From assembly GCA_018394295.1 (NCBI GenBank), contig CP074573.1, forward strand, positions 620,001-684,000: a stretch of 64,000 nucleotides of DNA, in the 5' to 3' direction. The notes beneath the pieces were generated by a model that had not been told where the DNA came from, ran no database searches, and saw only the letters and a list, made by a program, of their open reading frames with translations. Positions 17,107-25,526 of the stretch are shown in pieces. Origin of the DNA: Mycoplasmatota bacterium (GTDB taxonomy: Bacteria > Bacillota_I > Bacilli_A > Haloplasmatales > Haloplasmataceae). Position 1 is the stretch's first letter, and each line of letters begins with the position of its first letter. The position numbers were made by a program, and so were the translations under genes.

Positions 17107-17850
17107 ATGTTTTCTTTAAATTTTAAAAAGGATTGGCGAATGAACAAATCAATGTTAATTAGTTTCTTCGCTATAACACTTGTATTTTTTGCGGTAAATG
17201 CTATATTTTATGGATTATTGAAGTGGGGATCTTTCAGTGGTAGTACATTTAATATTTTACTTGGTATATGGGGAGTTCTAGCAAGTCTAGCAACATTATT
17301 AGGGACCATTCTAGTAATTGTTTTAATGTATTTTGTATTAAAAAATGACTTAGGTAAAACAAAAATTCAATACTCTATATTTACACCACAATCATTATTA
17401 TCATGGTACTTACCAAAAGTCTTGTTTGTATTTATAGTTCAAGGATTATTTGGGCTTATCAATTTAGGATATACTTACTTTATCTTTGATATAACAAATC
17501 CTACTTTACCAGCTGCAGATCAAACTCATTTTAATGTATGGGATAATATAACTTCATTATTAACTCAAACATTCAACTTCGGATTCTTTGCGTTAATGGC
17601 ATTATGTATGGCATTATATTATTCTTTTAGAAAAAAAGGTAGAGCATGGACGTTTATTGTTATTGCTGTATTAATTTATTTTGTTGGTAATATATCTTAC
17701 CCAATTTATCAACAAATACAAGAACAAGTAAATCATGTTAAATTTGATAATATTCCAACAATGGTTATACCATATGTAATTAAAAATGTTATTGGTTTAA
17801 TTTATGCGTTTATTTCACTTTATCTATTTGATAAGAAAATAGAATACTAA
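17107..17850 (+). CDS. ABC-type membrane permease
   Basis: 247 residues. The ATG at 17107 follows TTGGAGGTTAAGG at good spacing; the longer open frame adds ten residues without support. Six hydrophobic segments are spread through the protein (for example SFFAITLVFFAVNAIFY and LLGTILVIVLMYFVL). It is followed 14 bases later by its ATPase, as in YtrB/YtrC-type exporters of Bacillota. The substrate is unknown, and no GntR-type regulator is attached, unlike many Ytr operons. Confidence 0.75.
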   Translation: MFSLNFKKDWRMNKSMLISFFAITLVFFAVNAIFYGLLKWGSFSGSTFNILLGIWGVLASLATLLGTILVIVLMYFVLKNDLGKTKIQYSIFTPQSLLSWYLPKVLFVFIVQGLFGLINLGYTYFIFDITNPTLPAADQTHFNVWDNITSLLTQTFNFGFFALMALCMALYYSFRKKGRAWTFIVIAVLIYFVGNISYPIYQQIQEQVNHVKFDNIPTMVIPYVIKNVIGLIYAFISLYLFDKKIEY

Positions 17851-17864
17851 CAGGAGGGAAAATA

Positions 17865-18569
17865 ATGATAAAAATTGAAGGTTTATCTCAAAAATTTGGA
17901 AATAAAGTTGCTGTCGATAATGTAAATTTAGATATAGCTGATGGTGGAATTATTGGTTTAATTGGACCTAATGGTTCTGGAAAATCAACCATTATTCGCT
18001 CAGTTATGGGGATATTGAAACCAACTTCAGGTAGAGTATTAGTTGATGATCAATTAGTGGACCGTAAAATAAGTGAAAAAATCGCTTATATGTCAGATGT
18101 GAATGATTTATATTTACCTACAGTTCAAGATAATATAGATTACTTTACACAATTGTACAAAGATTATGATGTAGATTTAGTGATGAATATTATTTCTAGT
18201 CTTAATATTGATTTTAAAATGAATGTTAAAGGTTTATCTAAGGGTCAATGTGTCATTATTCGTTTCGCATTAACTGTAGGAAGAAAAGTTGATTATATCT
18301 TATTTGATGAACCATTAAGTGGTTTAGACCCAGTATTCCGCGAAAGTTTCATCGATCGTTTAATGAAATTCCGTAAGGATAATCCAAAAGTGACAATTAT
18401 CATCACATCACATATGCTAAATGAAATTCAAGATTTATTAGACCATGTTATCGCAATTTATTTTGCGGAAATATTAGCTTATGATACTAAAGACAATATT
18501 TTAAAAGATAATACAGATTTAGAAACATGGTTTAAAGATCAATATGTAAAAGCAGGTATTACATTCTAG
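17865..18569 (+). CDS. ABC transporter ATP-binding protein (YtrB-like)
   Basis: 234 residues with Walker A GPNGSGKST, a degenerate signature reading LSKGQCVIIRFAL in place of LSGGQ, Walker B YILFDEPLSGLDP and an H-loop in ITSHMLNE. It starts at ATG behind GGAGGG. It pairs with the upstream permease and has a terminator after it. Confidence 0.9.
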   Translation: MIKIEGLSQKFGNKVAVDNVNLDIADGGIIGLIGPNGSGKSTIIRSVMGILKPTSGRVLVDDQLVDRKISEKIAYMSDVNDLYLPTVQDNIDYFTQLYKDYDVDLVMNIISSLNIDFKMNVKGLSKGQCVIIRFALTVGRKVDYILFDEPLSGLDPVFRESFIDRLMKFRKDNPKVTIIITSHMLNEIQDLLDHVIAIYFAEILAYDTKDNILKDNTDLETWFKDQYVKAGITF

Positions 18570-18583
18570 TAATCCTTTGCATA

Positions 18584-18617
18584 AAAATATCTCTATTTTT
18601 AATAGAGGTATTTTTTT
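18584..18617 (+). terminator. Rho-independent terminator
   Basis: AAAATATCTCTATT pairs with AATAGAGGTATTTT and is followed by a T-run. It ends the permease/ATPase operon. Confidence 0.8.
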
Positions 18618-18856
18618 ATATAATGAAGTTTATTTTCATAAACTTAGTTATGAAAAGGTATTTTACTTATGATACTATAAGCAGGCTATCTATAGAATAT
18701 CTATTGAAGGAACTTATTAATTAAGATATAATGAAATTAACCAATATAAAAAAATTTCAATTAGTTTGTTTATGTAAACAAAATAATCTATAATAACATT
18801 AATTTTTCATTTATCAGATTCAAGCAGTATATAAATATAACTAAGGAGGAAACAAA

Positions 18857-19741
18857 ATGAATGTTATTGAAGTTAATCAATTAACAAAGTATTATGGGAG
18901 TGAAAGAGGGATTATTGATGTTAGTTTTAATGTCAAAGAAGGTGAAATATTTGGATTTATTGGACCTAATGGTGCTGGAAAATCCACTACGATTAGAACC
19001 TTATTATCTTTAATTTATCCAACTAGTGGTAGTGCCACTATATTTGGAAAAGATTGTGTTCTATATGCTCCTGAGATTAAAAATGAAATTGGCTACCTTC
19101 CATCAGAAGTTTTCTATTATGATAAAATGAAAGTTATTGATTTATTAAACTATTCTGCCAGTTTTTATAAGAAAGACTGTCGAAAAAGAATAAAGGATTT
19201 AGCGGAAAGTCTAGATTTAGATTTAAATAGAAAAATTGATGATTTATCATTTGGAAACAAAAAGAAAGTAGGGATTGTCCAAGGGCTATTACATGAACCA
19301 AAATTGATTATATTAGATGAACCAACCAGTGGTTTAGATCCACTGATGCAGGAAAAGTTTTTTCAAATATTGAAAGAAGAGAATAAAAAAGGCGCGACTA
19401 TTCTTTTCTCATCACATATTTTAAGTGAGGTACAAAAATTATGTGATCGAGTTGCGATTATTAAAGATGGAACAATTATAAAAATAGAAGATATGAAAAA
19501 GTTAAAAGAAGATAATTATAAACGTATTAGATTAGAAACGAATATCACAATTAAAAAAGATTTCTTTAATATGGAAGGAATTACAGATTTCAATATTAAA
19601 GATAATATCATAAGTTTTCTTTTCAAAGGAGATATAAATTTAATCACAAAAAAAATTGCGGAAATAAATATTAATAATCTCTTAGTAGAAGAACCAAATC
19701 TTGAAGAAATCTTCATGCATTATTACAAGAAAGGAGAATAA
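18857..19741 (+). CDS. ABC transporter ATP-binding protein (BcrA/NatA-like)
   Basis: 294 residues after AAGGAGGAAAC. Walker A is GPNGAGKST, the signature-like region is LSFGNKKKVGIVQGL, Walker B is LIILDEPTSGLDP and the H-loop is in SSHILSEVQ. The C-terminal 75 residues form the usual extension of drug-exporter ATPases. It is the first gene of a three-gene exporter with two permeases. The signature glycine pair is replaced (FGN), a variation common in this class. Confidence 0.92.
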   Translation: MNVIEVNQLTKYYGSERGIIDVSFNVKEGEIFGFIGPNGAGKSTTIRTLLSLIYPTSGSATIFGKDCVLYAPEIKNEIGYLPSEVFYYDKMKVIDLLNYSASFYKKDCRKRIKDLAESLDLDLNRKIDDLSFGNKKKVGIVQGLLHEPKLIILDEPTSGLDPLMQEKFFQILKEENKKGATILFSSHILSEVQKLCDRVAIIKDGTIIKIEDMKKLKEDNYKRIRLETNITIKKDFFNMEGITDFNIKDNIISFLFKGDINLITKKIAEININNLLVEEPNLEEIFMHYYKKGE

Positions 19742-19744
19742 TAT

Positions 19745-20542
19745 ATGAATATTTTTCGCCAAGAGTTTAAGTCAAACTTAAAATCAACAATTATTTGGAC
19801 TATTTCAATTGTTGGTCTAATTGTATTATATATGTCCTTATACCCAGGGTTTGCTAAAGATGCCCAGATGGTTAAAGATATGATGGCTAATTTACCAGAA
19901 CCGGTTAGAAAAGGATTAGGATTTAATCCTGATTTATTTCTATCAATACTTGGCTTTTATTCATTTACCTTTTTGTATATCTTACTATTAGGATCAATTC
20001 AAGCAATGAATTTAGGGATATCTATGTTGTCAAAAGAAACTAGAGAAAAGACAGCTGATTTTCTTTTAACAAAACCTGTAACGAGGGAACAAATTGTTAC
20101 TGCTAAGCTTTTATCTGCATTAACCTCTCTTATTATTACCAATATAGTATTTATTGTGGTATCTTATTTTACGATTGAACTCGTTAAAATAGATGATTAC
20201 AAGTTCAATATTTTTCTGATGATTTCAGTAACCTTGTTTTTTGTACAATTATTATTTATGTCGCTTGGATTTATTTTGTCCGTCCTAATCTCTAAAATAA
20301 AATCAGTGATTTCAATTTCGTTGCCAATTGTATTTGGGTTTTTCATTATTAGTATGTTAGGGTCTGTAATTGGCGATGAACTAGTTAGTTATATTACACC
20401 TTTTAAATATTTTGATAGAGAACATATTATTTTTCATGGAACTTATGAAACTTCATATATCATTTTAGAGTTAGTTATCATCATTGTTTCAATAATAGCT
20501 ACTTATATCGTCTATCACTTTAAAGACATTCATTCTATATAA
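19745..20542 (+). CDS. ABC-2 family permease, first subunit
   Basis: 265 residues with six membrane spans and the ABC-2 motif SKETREKTADFLLTKPVTREQIVTAKL after the second helix. It starts three bases after the ATPase stop. The following gene is a homologous permease, so the channel is likely a heterodimer. Confidence 0.85.
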   Translation: MNIFRQEFKSNLKSTIIWTISIVGLIVLYMSLYPGFAKDAQMVKDMMANLPEPVRKGLGFNPDLFLSILGFYSFTFLYILLLGSIQAMNLGISMLSKETREKTADFLLTKPVTREQIVTAKLLSALTSLIITNIVFIVVSYFTIELVKIDDYKFNIFLMISVTLFFVQLLFMSLGFILSVLISKIKSVISISLPIVFGFFIISMLGSVIGDELVSYITPFKYFDREHIIFHGTYETSYIILELVIIIVSIIATYIVYHFKDIHSI

Positions 20543-20554
20543 AAAGGAGGGAAA

Positions 20555-21355
20555 ATGATGAATATATTTTTAATAGAATTAAAAGCAATTCGTAAATCAC
20601 TTATATTTTGGTGCTTAGGAATGGTTTTTATGGTATTTGCTGGAATGAGCAAATATAAAACCTTTGATTCAACCGGCGTATCAATTAATGAGATGATGAA
20701 AGATTTTCCTAAATCAGTCACAACCATTCTTGGATTAGGAAATTTTGATTTAACAAAGGCTAGTGGATTTTATGGTGTGTTATTTCTTTATTTAATTATT
20801 ATGGCAACCATTCATGCTGTCATGCTAGGTGCGAATATTATTGCTAAAGAAGAACGTGATAAGACAGCAGAGTTTTTATTTGTTAAACCGATTTCAAGAA
20901 CAGATGTGATTACCGCTAAATTATTAGCCTCTTTAGTGAGTATCTTTATTTTAAATATAACGACTTTATTATCATCAATCATTATTGTGAATAGTTATAG
21001 TAATGAAATTGGTGTTAATGGTGATATTACCATATTAATGTTTGGAATGTTCATTTTACAATTAATTTTTCTTTTTTTAGGAACTATGATTGCTGCTTAT
21101 AGTAAAAATCCTAAACTTGCAATGTCAATTTCAACAGGAATCTTATTACTAACTTTTATCTTATCTGTTATTATTGATATGACAGAGAAAATTAATTTCT
21201 TGAAATATTTTACTCCATTTAAATATTTTGAAGCTAAAAATTTAATGGGTGGAGGGAATCTAGATATTATTTTTGTGTTAATATCTTTTATATTAGTAGG
21301 TATTTTCATTTATTTTACTTATGTTTTTTACAAAAAAAGAGATTTAACAATCTAA
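20555..21355 (+). CDS. ABC-2 family permease, second subunit
   Basis: 266 residues, with the motif AKEERDKTAEFLFVKPISRTDVITAKL aligned to its neighbour's. Six spans. It starts behind AAAGGAGG, and the gene pair looks like an old tandem duplication. It belongs to the exporter operon that starts at 18857. The substrate is unknown; peptide or lantibiotic-type drugs are common for such systems. Confidence 0.85.
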   Translation: MMNIFLIELKAIRKSLIFWCLGMVFMVFAGMSKYKTFDSTGVSINEMMKDFPKSVTTILGLGNFDLTKASGFYGVLFLYLIIMATIHAVMLGANIIAKEERDKTAEFLFVKPISRTDVITAKLLASLVSIFILNITTLLSSIIIVNSYSNEIGVNGDITILMFGMFILQLIFLFLGTMIAAYSKNPKLAMSISTGILLLTFILSVIIDMTEKINFLKYFTPFKYFEAKNLMGGGNLDIIFVLISFILVGIFIYFTYVFYKKRDLTI

Positions 21356-21401
21356 GAATAACTTAAAATAATAATATAAAGAATAATTTAAAGGAGTATC
21401 T

Positions 21402-21800
21402 ATGATTTATATTACTGTAGGAATATTTGGAATAATTGGTGCATTAATTCGCTATTATTTAGGCGTTACAATTAATACATGGTGGGTCTATTCATTTCCT
21501 TTAGGAACCTTAATCATTAATTGTCTTGGAGCGTTAATTCTAGGTTGGTTTACTTATTCTATCACAAAATCAAAATGTCCTGAATGGTTTCGTTTAGGAT
21601 TTGGTGTTGGTTTAATTGGTTCATTCACAACCTTTTCTACCTTTAGTGTTGAAACCCTTACTTTATTAAATAGTGGATTGATTTTTTATGCTTTTATGTA
21701 TGTCTTATTAAGTTTATTAGGTGGTTTGTTCTTTTCTTTGCTAGGATATAAAATATCTTTGCACATGAGAAAAGGAGTGGGAATAAAACATGCTGATTAA
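21402..21800 (+). CDS. crcB: fluoride ion channel subunit CrcB/Fluc
   Basis: 132 residues with four membrane spans and the Fluc motifs GIFGIIGALIRYYLG, GTLIINCLGALILGWF and GLIGSFTTFSTFSVET. Fluc channels export fluoride as dual-topology dimers. A second, diverged crcB overlaps its end by 11 bases, so this pair probably forms the heterodimer seen in many Bacillota. No fluoride riboswitch is visible in the 46 bases upstream. Confidence 0.93.
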   Translation: MIYITVGIFGIIGALIRYYLGVTINTWWVYSFPLGTLIINCLGALILGWFTYSITKSKCPEWFRLGFGVGLIGSFTTFSTFSVETLTLLNSGLIFYAFMYVLLSLLGGLFFSLLGYKISLHMRKGVGIKHAD

Positions 21801-22152
21801 TGGTCTCTATATCGCAATAGGCGCTTTTTTCGGTGCAATTAGTCGCTTTGTTGTAAGTAAAAAAGTCAAACACAAAATACATTCAAAATTCCCTTTTGGA
21901 ACGATATTAGTCAATTTACTTGGTTCATTTTTATTAGGTCTATTATTTTCCTTAAAAATGAATGATTCGATATCTTTACTGCTCGGAACTGGATTTATGG
22001 GTTCATTTACTACGTTTTCGACCTTTCAAGTCGAGAGTTTAAAACTTGGTCTTGAAAAAGAGTGGAGTTTATTGTCTAAGTACCTACTACTTAGTTATGT
22101 TTTGGGGATTACCTCTGCGTTCATGGGTTTTATAGTAGGAAAACAATTTTAA
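21790..22152 (+). CDS. crcB: fluoride ion channel subunit CrcB/Fluc, second copy
   Basis: 120 residues with AIGAFFGAISRFVV, GTILVNLLGSFLLGLLF and GFMGSFTTFSTFQVES, four spans. It overlaps the first crcB by 11 bases in another frame, so translation is coupled. It would insert in the opposite orientation to its partner. Confidence 0.93.
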   Translation: MLINGLYIAIGAFFGAISRFVVSKKVKHKIHSKFPFGTILVNLLGSFLLGLLFSLKMNDSISLLLGTGFMGSFTTFSTFQVESLKLGLEKEWSLLSKYLLLSYVLGITSAFMGFIVGKQF

Positions 22153-22186
22153 TTATAATAAATTTTAGTGAAGGGTTGGAAATTAG

Positions 22187-22732
22187 ATGGAGAAAATTTA
22201 TCCAAATTGTTTTAATATAATTCCAGTACCAACAGAAGAAGGATATCTTGTCTTTCGTTGTAATGAATGCGGTGAAAACTGGCTTTATCAAGTTAAACAA
22301 AAAGAATTAGATGAAGTCAAATGTCCTTACTGTGGTAGACTAGATACATTGAATCATTATTATGAGTATGCTTATCAAGATAGTATGGAATATTACCATA
22401 TGATAGCTTTAAAGAACCTTTTATCACTTATTAATGTTGAAGTAGATCTTAATGAAATAAAGAATGGAAGGTATAAAGTACAGTTTATGAATGTCAAAGA
22501 ACCTAATGAAAGTGAAATGAATCATTATGTTACTCTAGCATATCAAGAACTAAAAAAACGTTTAGAAGAAAAAACAATTGAAATCAAAACGAAAATACCT
22601 ATACAGGTTCAAGATATTGTTGATTTAGATGGATTTACTGAAATTAAAACCACTTGTTGTAATAAACCTTTAAAAGTAAAAGTAGATAAAAAAATCCATC
22701 ATTGTATATATTGTAATAGTGATTTAAAGTAA
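22187..22732 (+). CDS. zinc-ribbon domain protein of unknown function
   Basis: 181 residues from ATG 22187. Near the N-terminus are two CxxC pairs, FRCNECGENW and KCPYCGRL; at the C-terminus are TCCN and HCIYCNSDL. The middle is charged and helical (HYVTLAYQELKKRLEEKTIEI), with no recognised domain. The gene follows crcB by 34 bases and has its own ribosome site and a strong terminator. I do not recognise the family. Confidence 0.7.
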   Translation: MEKIYPNCFNIIPVPTEEGYLVFRCNECGENWLYQVKQKELDEVKCPYCGRLDTLNHYYEYAYQDSMEYYHMIALKNLLSLINVEVDLNEIKNGRYKVQFMNVKEPNESEMNHYVTLAYQELKKRLEEKTIEIKTKIPIQVQDIVDLDGFTEIKTTCCNKPLKVKVDKKIHHCIYCNSDLK

Positions 22733-22758
22733 AAGTTAGAATCTATATTAATGTTGTG

Positions 22759-22802
22759 GGCTAATACATTTAATTATTTATATTTGTATTAGCCTTTTTT
22801 TG
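22759..22802 (+). terminator. Rho-independent terminator
   Basis: GGCTAATAC pairs with GTATTAGCC, followed by a T-run. Confidence 0.85.
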
Positions 22803-22858
22803 CATGAATAAGTCATATTAATAATATATTTTATTATTGAGATTTGAGGTGAATATGT

Positions 22859-24187
22859 GTGAATAATACTTCATTTTATAAAAAATCATCATTACTGATT
22901 TTAGTTAATTTAACAACCGGTTTACTTAGTTTTTTATTTTCTGTCATCCTATCACGTAAGATAGGTGCCGAAGGGATGGGATTATATAGTTTAGTTTTAC
23001 CGATTAGCAGTTTACTATTAAGTATAATATCTGGTGGGTTACTTGTTGCTGTATCTAAAGTTGTGGCTGAATATCATGCAAAAAAAGAAATGAATAACCT
23101 GCATAAATGTATAAAAATTACAATCATATTTAATTTAATATTCTCATTTATTATTATTTTTTTCGCTTATCTACTATCTTATCAAATTAGTATTTATATT
23201 GTTAAAGATTCAAGAACAGTGTATGCCTTAAGGTTTATTTTTATTTCCATTATTTGTATGACACTATCTAATACCTATAAAGGTTATTTTTATGGAAGGA
23301 CAAATGTAGTTGTACCTGCATTTATTGATATTATTGAAAAAGCAACCCGGATAATATTATTACTTTTTTTATTTAAATTAAGAGTAATATCAACCATTAC
23401 AGAATCTATAACAACTGCTTATTTAGTTTTTTTTATTGGTGAATTTGTTTCCTTAATATTACTTTATATATATTATCAGCTAGATCAGAAGGAAAAGCCC
23501 CAGAAGAAGGAAAAAACAGAAGATTTCATACAATTACTGTATAATATATTTTCAATTTCTTTGCCACTGATGATGACAGAATTAATTTCTTCTTCGCTTT
23601 TTACCATATCCTCACTCTTATTACCTAGAAGACTATTAAAAGCAGGATTTCCTTATAACGAAGCACTTTCTCTTATCGGTCGTTTTATAAGTATGTCCAT
23701 GCAAATTGTCTTTTTTCCAATGATAATAATTTATTCTATTTCAGCGATATTAATTCCTGACCTATCAAGTAATATCAGTAAACAAGATTTTTATACTGTT
23801 GAAAAAAGGGCTTCTCAAGTCATTAAAATCTCCTTTATATTAGGAATATTTGTATGTATGGTTTGTTTGTTATTTGGTGATGGATTAGGAAGGATGGTAT
23901 TTAAACGTAATGATTTAGGAAATTATATTCGGTTTATCGCATTTAGTGCACCATTTATTTATTCAGGACAAACAGCGAGAGGGATTTTAAACGGGTTAGG
24001 AAAACAAAAAGTAATCCTAAAATATTCGATTGTAATTTCATTTCTACAAGTAATTTTACTTTATTTTTTAGTAGCGATACCTAGTATTAATATTTATGGA
24101 TTCGGAATCACATTGATATCAACAACATTTATCTCATTATTTATCTATATAAAGGAAATTAAAAAAGTTATTCATTTAAAATTATAA
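22859..24187 (+). CDS. SpoVB/MurJ-like polysaccharide flippase family protein
   Basis: 442 residues and 12-14 membrane spans. The N-terminal pattern LVNLTTGLLSFLFSVILSRKIGAEGMGLYSLVLP and GGLLVAVSKVVAEY is typical of SpoVB and related MOP-superfamily flippases, which move lipid-linked precursors across the membrane. It begins at GTG (22859) with GAGGTG upstream; the ATG four bases earlier is out of frame. In sporulating relatives SpoVB acts in cortex synthesis, but a cell-wall role is equally possible. The next genes on the other strand are coat-like. Confidence 0.85.
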   Translation: MNNTSFYKKSSLLILVNLTTGLLSFLFSVILSRKIGAEGMGLYSLVLPISSLLLSIISGGLLVAVSKVVAEYHAKKEMNNLHKCIKITIIFNLIFSFIIIFFAYLLSYQISIYIVKDSRTVYALRFIFISIICMTLSNTYKGYFYGRTNVVVPAFIDIIEKATRIILLLFLFKLRVISTITESITTAYLVFFIGEFVSLILLYIYYQLDQKEKPQKKEKTEDFIQLLYNIFSISLPLMMTELISSSLFTISSLLLPRRLLKAGFPYNEALSLIGRFISMSMQIVFFPMIIIYSISAILIPDLSSNISKQDFYTVEKRASQVIKISFILGIFVCMVCLLFGDGLGRMVFKRNDLGNYIRFIAFSAPFIYSGQTARGILNGLGKQKVILKYSIVISFLQVILLYFLVAIPSINIYGFGITLISTTFISLFIYIKEIKKVIHLKL

Positions 24188-24197
24188 TAAAAATAAT

Positions 24198-24232
24198 AAA
24201 TGCTTCAAATATTACTTTATTCGAAGCATTTA
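24198..24232. terminator. bidirectional terminator
   Basis: AAATGCTTC pairs with GAAGCATTT, with A and T runs on either side. It serves the flippase gene and sits at the end of the minus-strand short gene at 24230-24409. Confidence 0.7.
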
Positions 24233-24409
24233 TTTACTACAACATCTACATAGAAGAAGTAAAAGGCATATTCCAGTAATTACCCAACACCAAGGGAAAA
24301 AACAATATCGTCTACAAGTATAACATCTTCTTCTGTAAGGATATCCATACCATGGTCTAAAACGTCGGTAATATTGATATCTTTGAAAAACACAAAATCT
24401 TCTCCACAT
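24230..24409 (-). CDS. short Arg/Tyr/Cys-rich protein with C-terminal hydrophobic tail
   Basis: 59 residues, too short for usual ORF cut-offs, starting at ATG 24409 behind GAGGTGG. It begins MWRRFCVFQRYQYYRRFRPW, continues with YGYPYRRRCYTCRRYC, then turns into a hydrophobic stretch, VITGICLLLLLCRCC, and ends SK. In all there are ten Cys, thirteen Arg and eight Tyr. Composition and neighbours resemble small spore-coat or surface proteins rather than an enzyme. I do not recognise the family. Confidence 0.65.
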   Translation of the reverse strand: MWRRFCVFQRYQYYRRFRPWYGYPYRRRCYTCRRYCFFPWCWVITGICLLLLLCRCCSK

Positions 24410-24555
24410 CGTACCACCTCTTTATTACTATTATATGTTTTAAATGGTATTTGAATTGTGTTTATTACTAGGATAAATGGGATTTAATATATAATCTTGT
24501 ATTTATAATTAGGTGTTTAGGTAAGAATAAGCCGTTCTCTTTCTTCTAGATTATT

Positions 24556-24720
24556 TTAGATACATCCAAATAATATTCCTAATACTACACCAGCTGAAAA
24601 TCCACGAAATCCATGGCAGCCACAAGGAAATCTACGATGAGGTCTATATCTATGGTGACATGGTCTACAACATATTGGACGACAAATACAACAATTTCTT
24701 CCATGTCCATAATAAGGCAT
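24556..24720 (-). CDS. short Cys/His/Arg-rich protein with glycine-rich hydrophobic tail
   Basis: 54 residues from ATG 24720 with an excellent GGAGGTGATAAG site. It begins MPYYGHGRNCCICRPICCRP and continues CHHRYRPHRRFPCGCHGF. It ends SAGVVLGILFGCI, a short membrane-like tail with glycine spacing. Nine Cys and five His could bind metal or cross-link. Its layout parallels the gene at 24230-24409 (basic Cys-rich head, hydrophobic tail), so the two may act together in a coat or envelope layer. Confidence 0.7.
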   Translation of the reverse strand: MPYYGHGRNCCICRPICCRPCHHRYRPHRRFPCGCHGFRGFSAGVVLGILFGCI

Positions 24721-24855
24721 CTTATCACCTCCAGTGTTTTTATATATTAATATATGTTCTATCTAATATTATAGCGTGTATACATCACCTTAAATATACG
24801 TAAATAATCTAAATATAACAGGTACATTCAGGGAGTTTGTAGTTTTTTATATGTT

Positions 24856-24890
24856 AATAAAAAAAAGGTAATCTTCATAATTACCTTAAA
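24856..24890 (-). terminator. Rho-independent terminator
   Basis: On the minus strand AAGGTAATTATGAAGATTACCTT folds and is followed by at least eight T. It ends the repeat-protein gene. Confidence 0.8.
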
Positions 24891-24893
24891 AGA

Positions 24894-25352
24894 CTATCGC
24901 TTAAATAAATTTCTAAGCACATTTCCAAAATTAAATAAATTAGGTATTTGATTGTTAATTGGATTAAAATTAGGTTGATTTTGATAAGGATAATTGTAAT
25001 AAGGGTTTTGAGGATTAAATTGATTTTGATTAGGATAATTATAATATGGATTTTGAGAATTAAATTGATTTTGATAAGGATAATTATAATAAGGATTTTG
25101 AGGATTATAATGGTTTTGATAATGATTATTATAATAAGGATTTTGAGGATTATAATGATTTTGATAAGGATTATTGTAGTAAGGATTTTGATTCATATAT
25201 GGGCCTTGCTGATAGGGATTCAAGTAAGGATTATTTGGTTGATTAGGGAAAAAACCATTATTTCCACCCAAAAATTGTTTAACCATTCCAACACCACTTA
25301 ATAATGATTGAATGGTTCCAATATTTTTTAGTCCAAATGAGAGTAAATTCAT
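24894..25352 (-). CDS. Asn/Tyr/Pro/Gln-rich repeat protein, coat-like
   Basis: 152 residues. The N-terminal 45 residues (LLSFGLKNIGTIQSLLSGVGMVKQFLGG) are non-repetitive and amphipathic. Then come five tandem units of 15 residues built on NPYYNNPYQNHYNPQ, followed by a tail ending NLFNFGNVLRNLFKR. Such Tyr/Asn/Pro-rich repeats are typical of spore-coat and other self-assembling surface proteins (YppG- or CotX-like in flavour, not in detail). It starts at ATG 25352 behind AAAGGTGATAAT. The near-identical repeats may vary in number between strains. Confidence 0.75.
   Translation of the reverse strand: MNLLSFGLKNIGTIQSLLSGVGMVKQFLGGNNGFFPNQPNNPYLNPYQQGPYMNQNPYYNNPYQNHYNPQNPYYNNHYQNHYNPQNPYYNYPYQNQFNSQNPYYNYPNQNQFNPQNPYYNYPYQNQPNFNPINNQIPNLFNFGNVLRNLFKR
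24976..25200. repeat. in-frame 45-bp tandem repeats
   Basis: Five units of 45 bases within the coat-like gene, with signature TTTTGAGGATTATAATGATTTTGATAA-like blocks read on the plus strand. The last two units are more diverged. Confidence 0.75.
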
Positions 25353-25526
25353 ATTATCACCTTTTTCAATTATTCACCTAATATAAAGTATGAGAAATAA
25401 ATTGAGATTGTAAGGACAATTGTATTGAATATTTTAGTGATTATTAAAAATATCAAGTTATTTTATATACAATTAACGGCATTTAAAATATAATTATCTT
25501 AGTATAATTTAGATTGGAGATTCACT

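Noticed and set aside
21356-21401. Fluoride riboswitch before the crcB pair
   Set aside because: Only 46 AT-rich bases separate it from the previous gene, with no conserved riboswitch core.
24976-25200. Evenly spaced repeats as a CRISPR array
   Set aside because: Repeats are 45 bp without unique spacers and lie in frame within a coding sequence.
24948-25301. A 117-residue plus-strand ORF of Ile/Arg/Leu repeats
   Set aside because: Shadow of the Asn/Tyr/Pro repeat gene on the minus strand, with no ribosome site.
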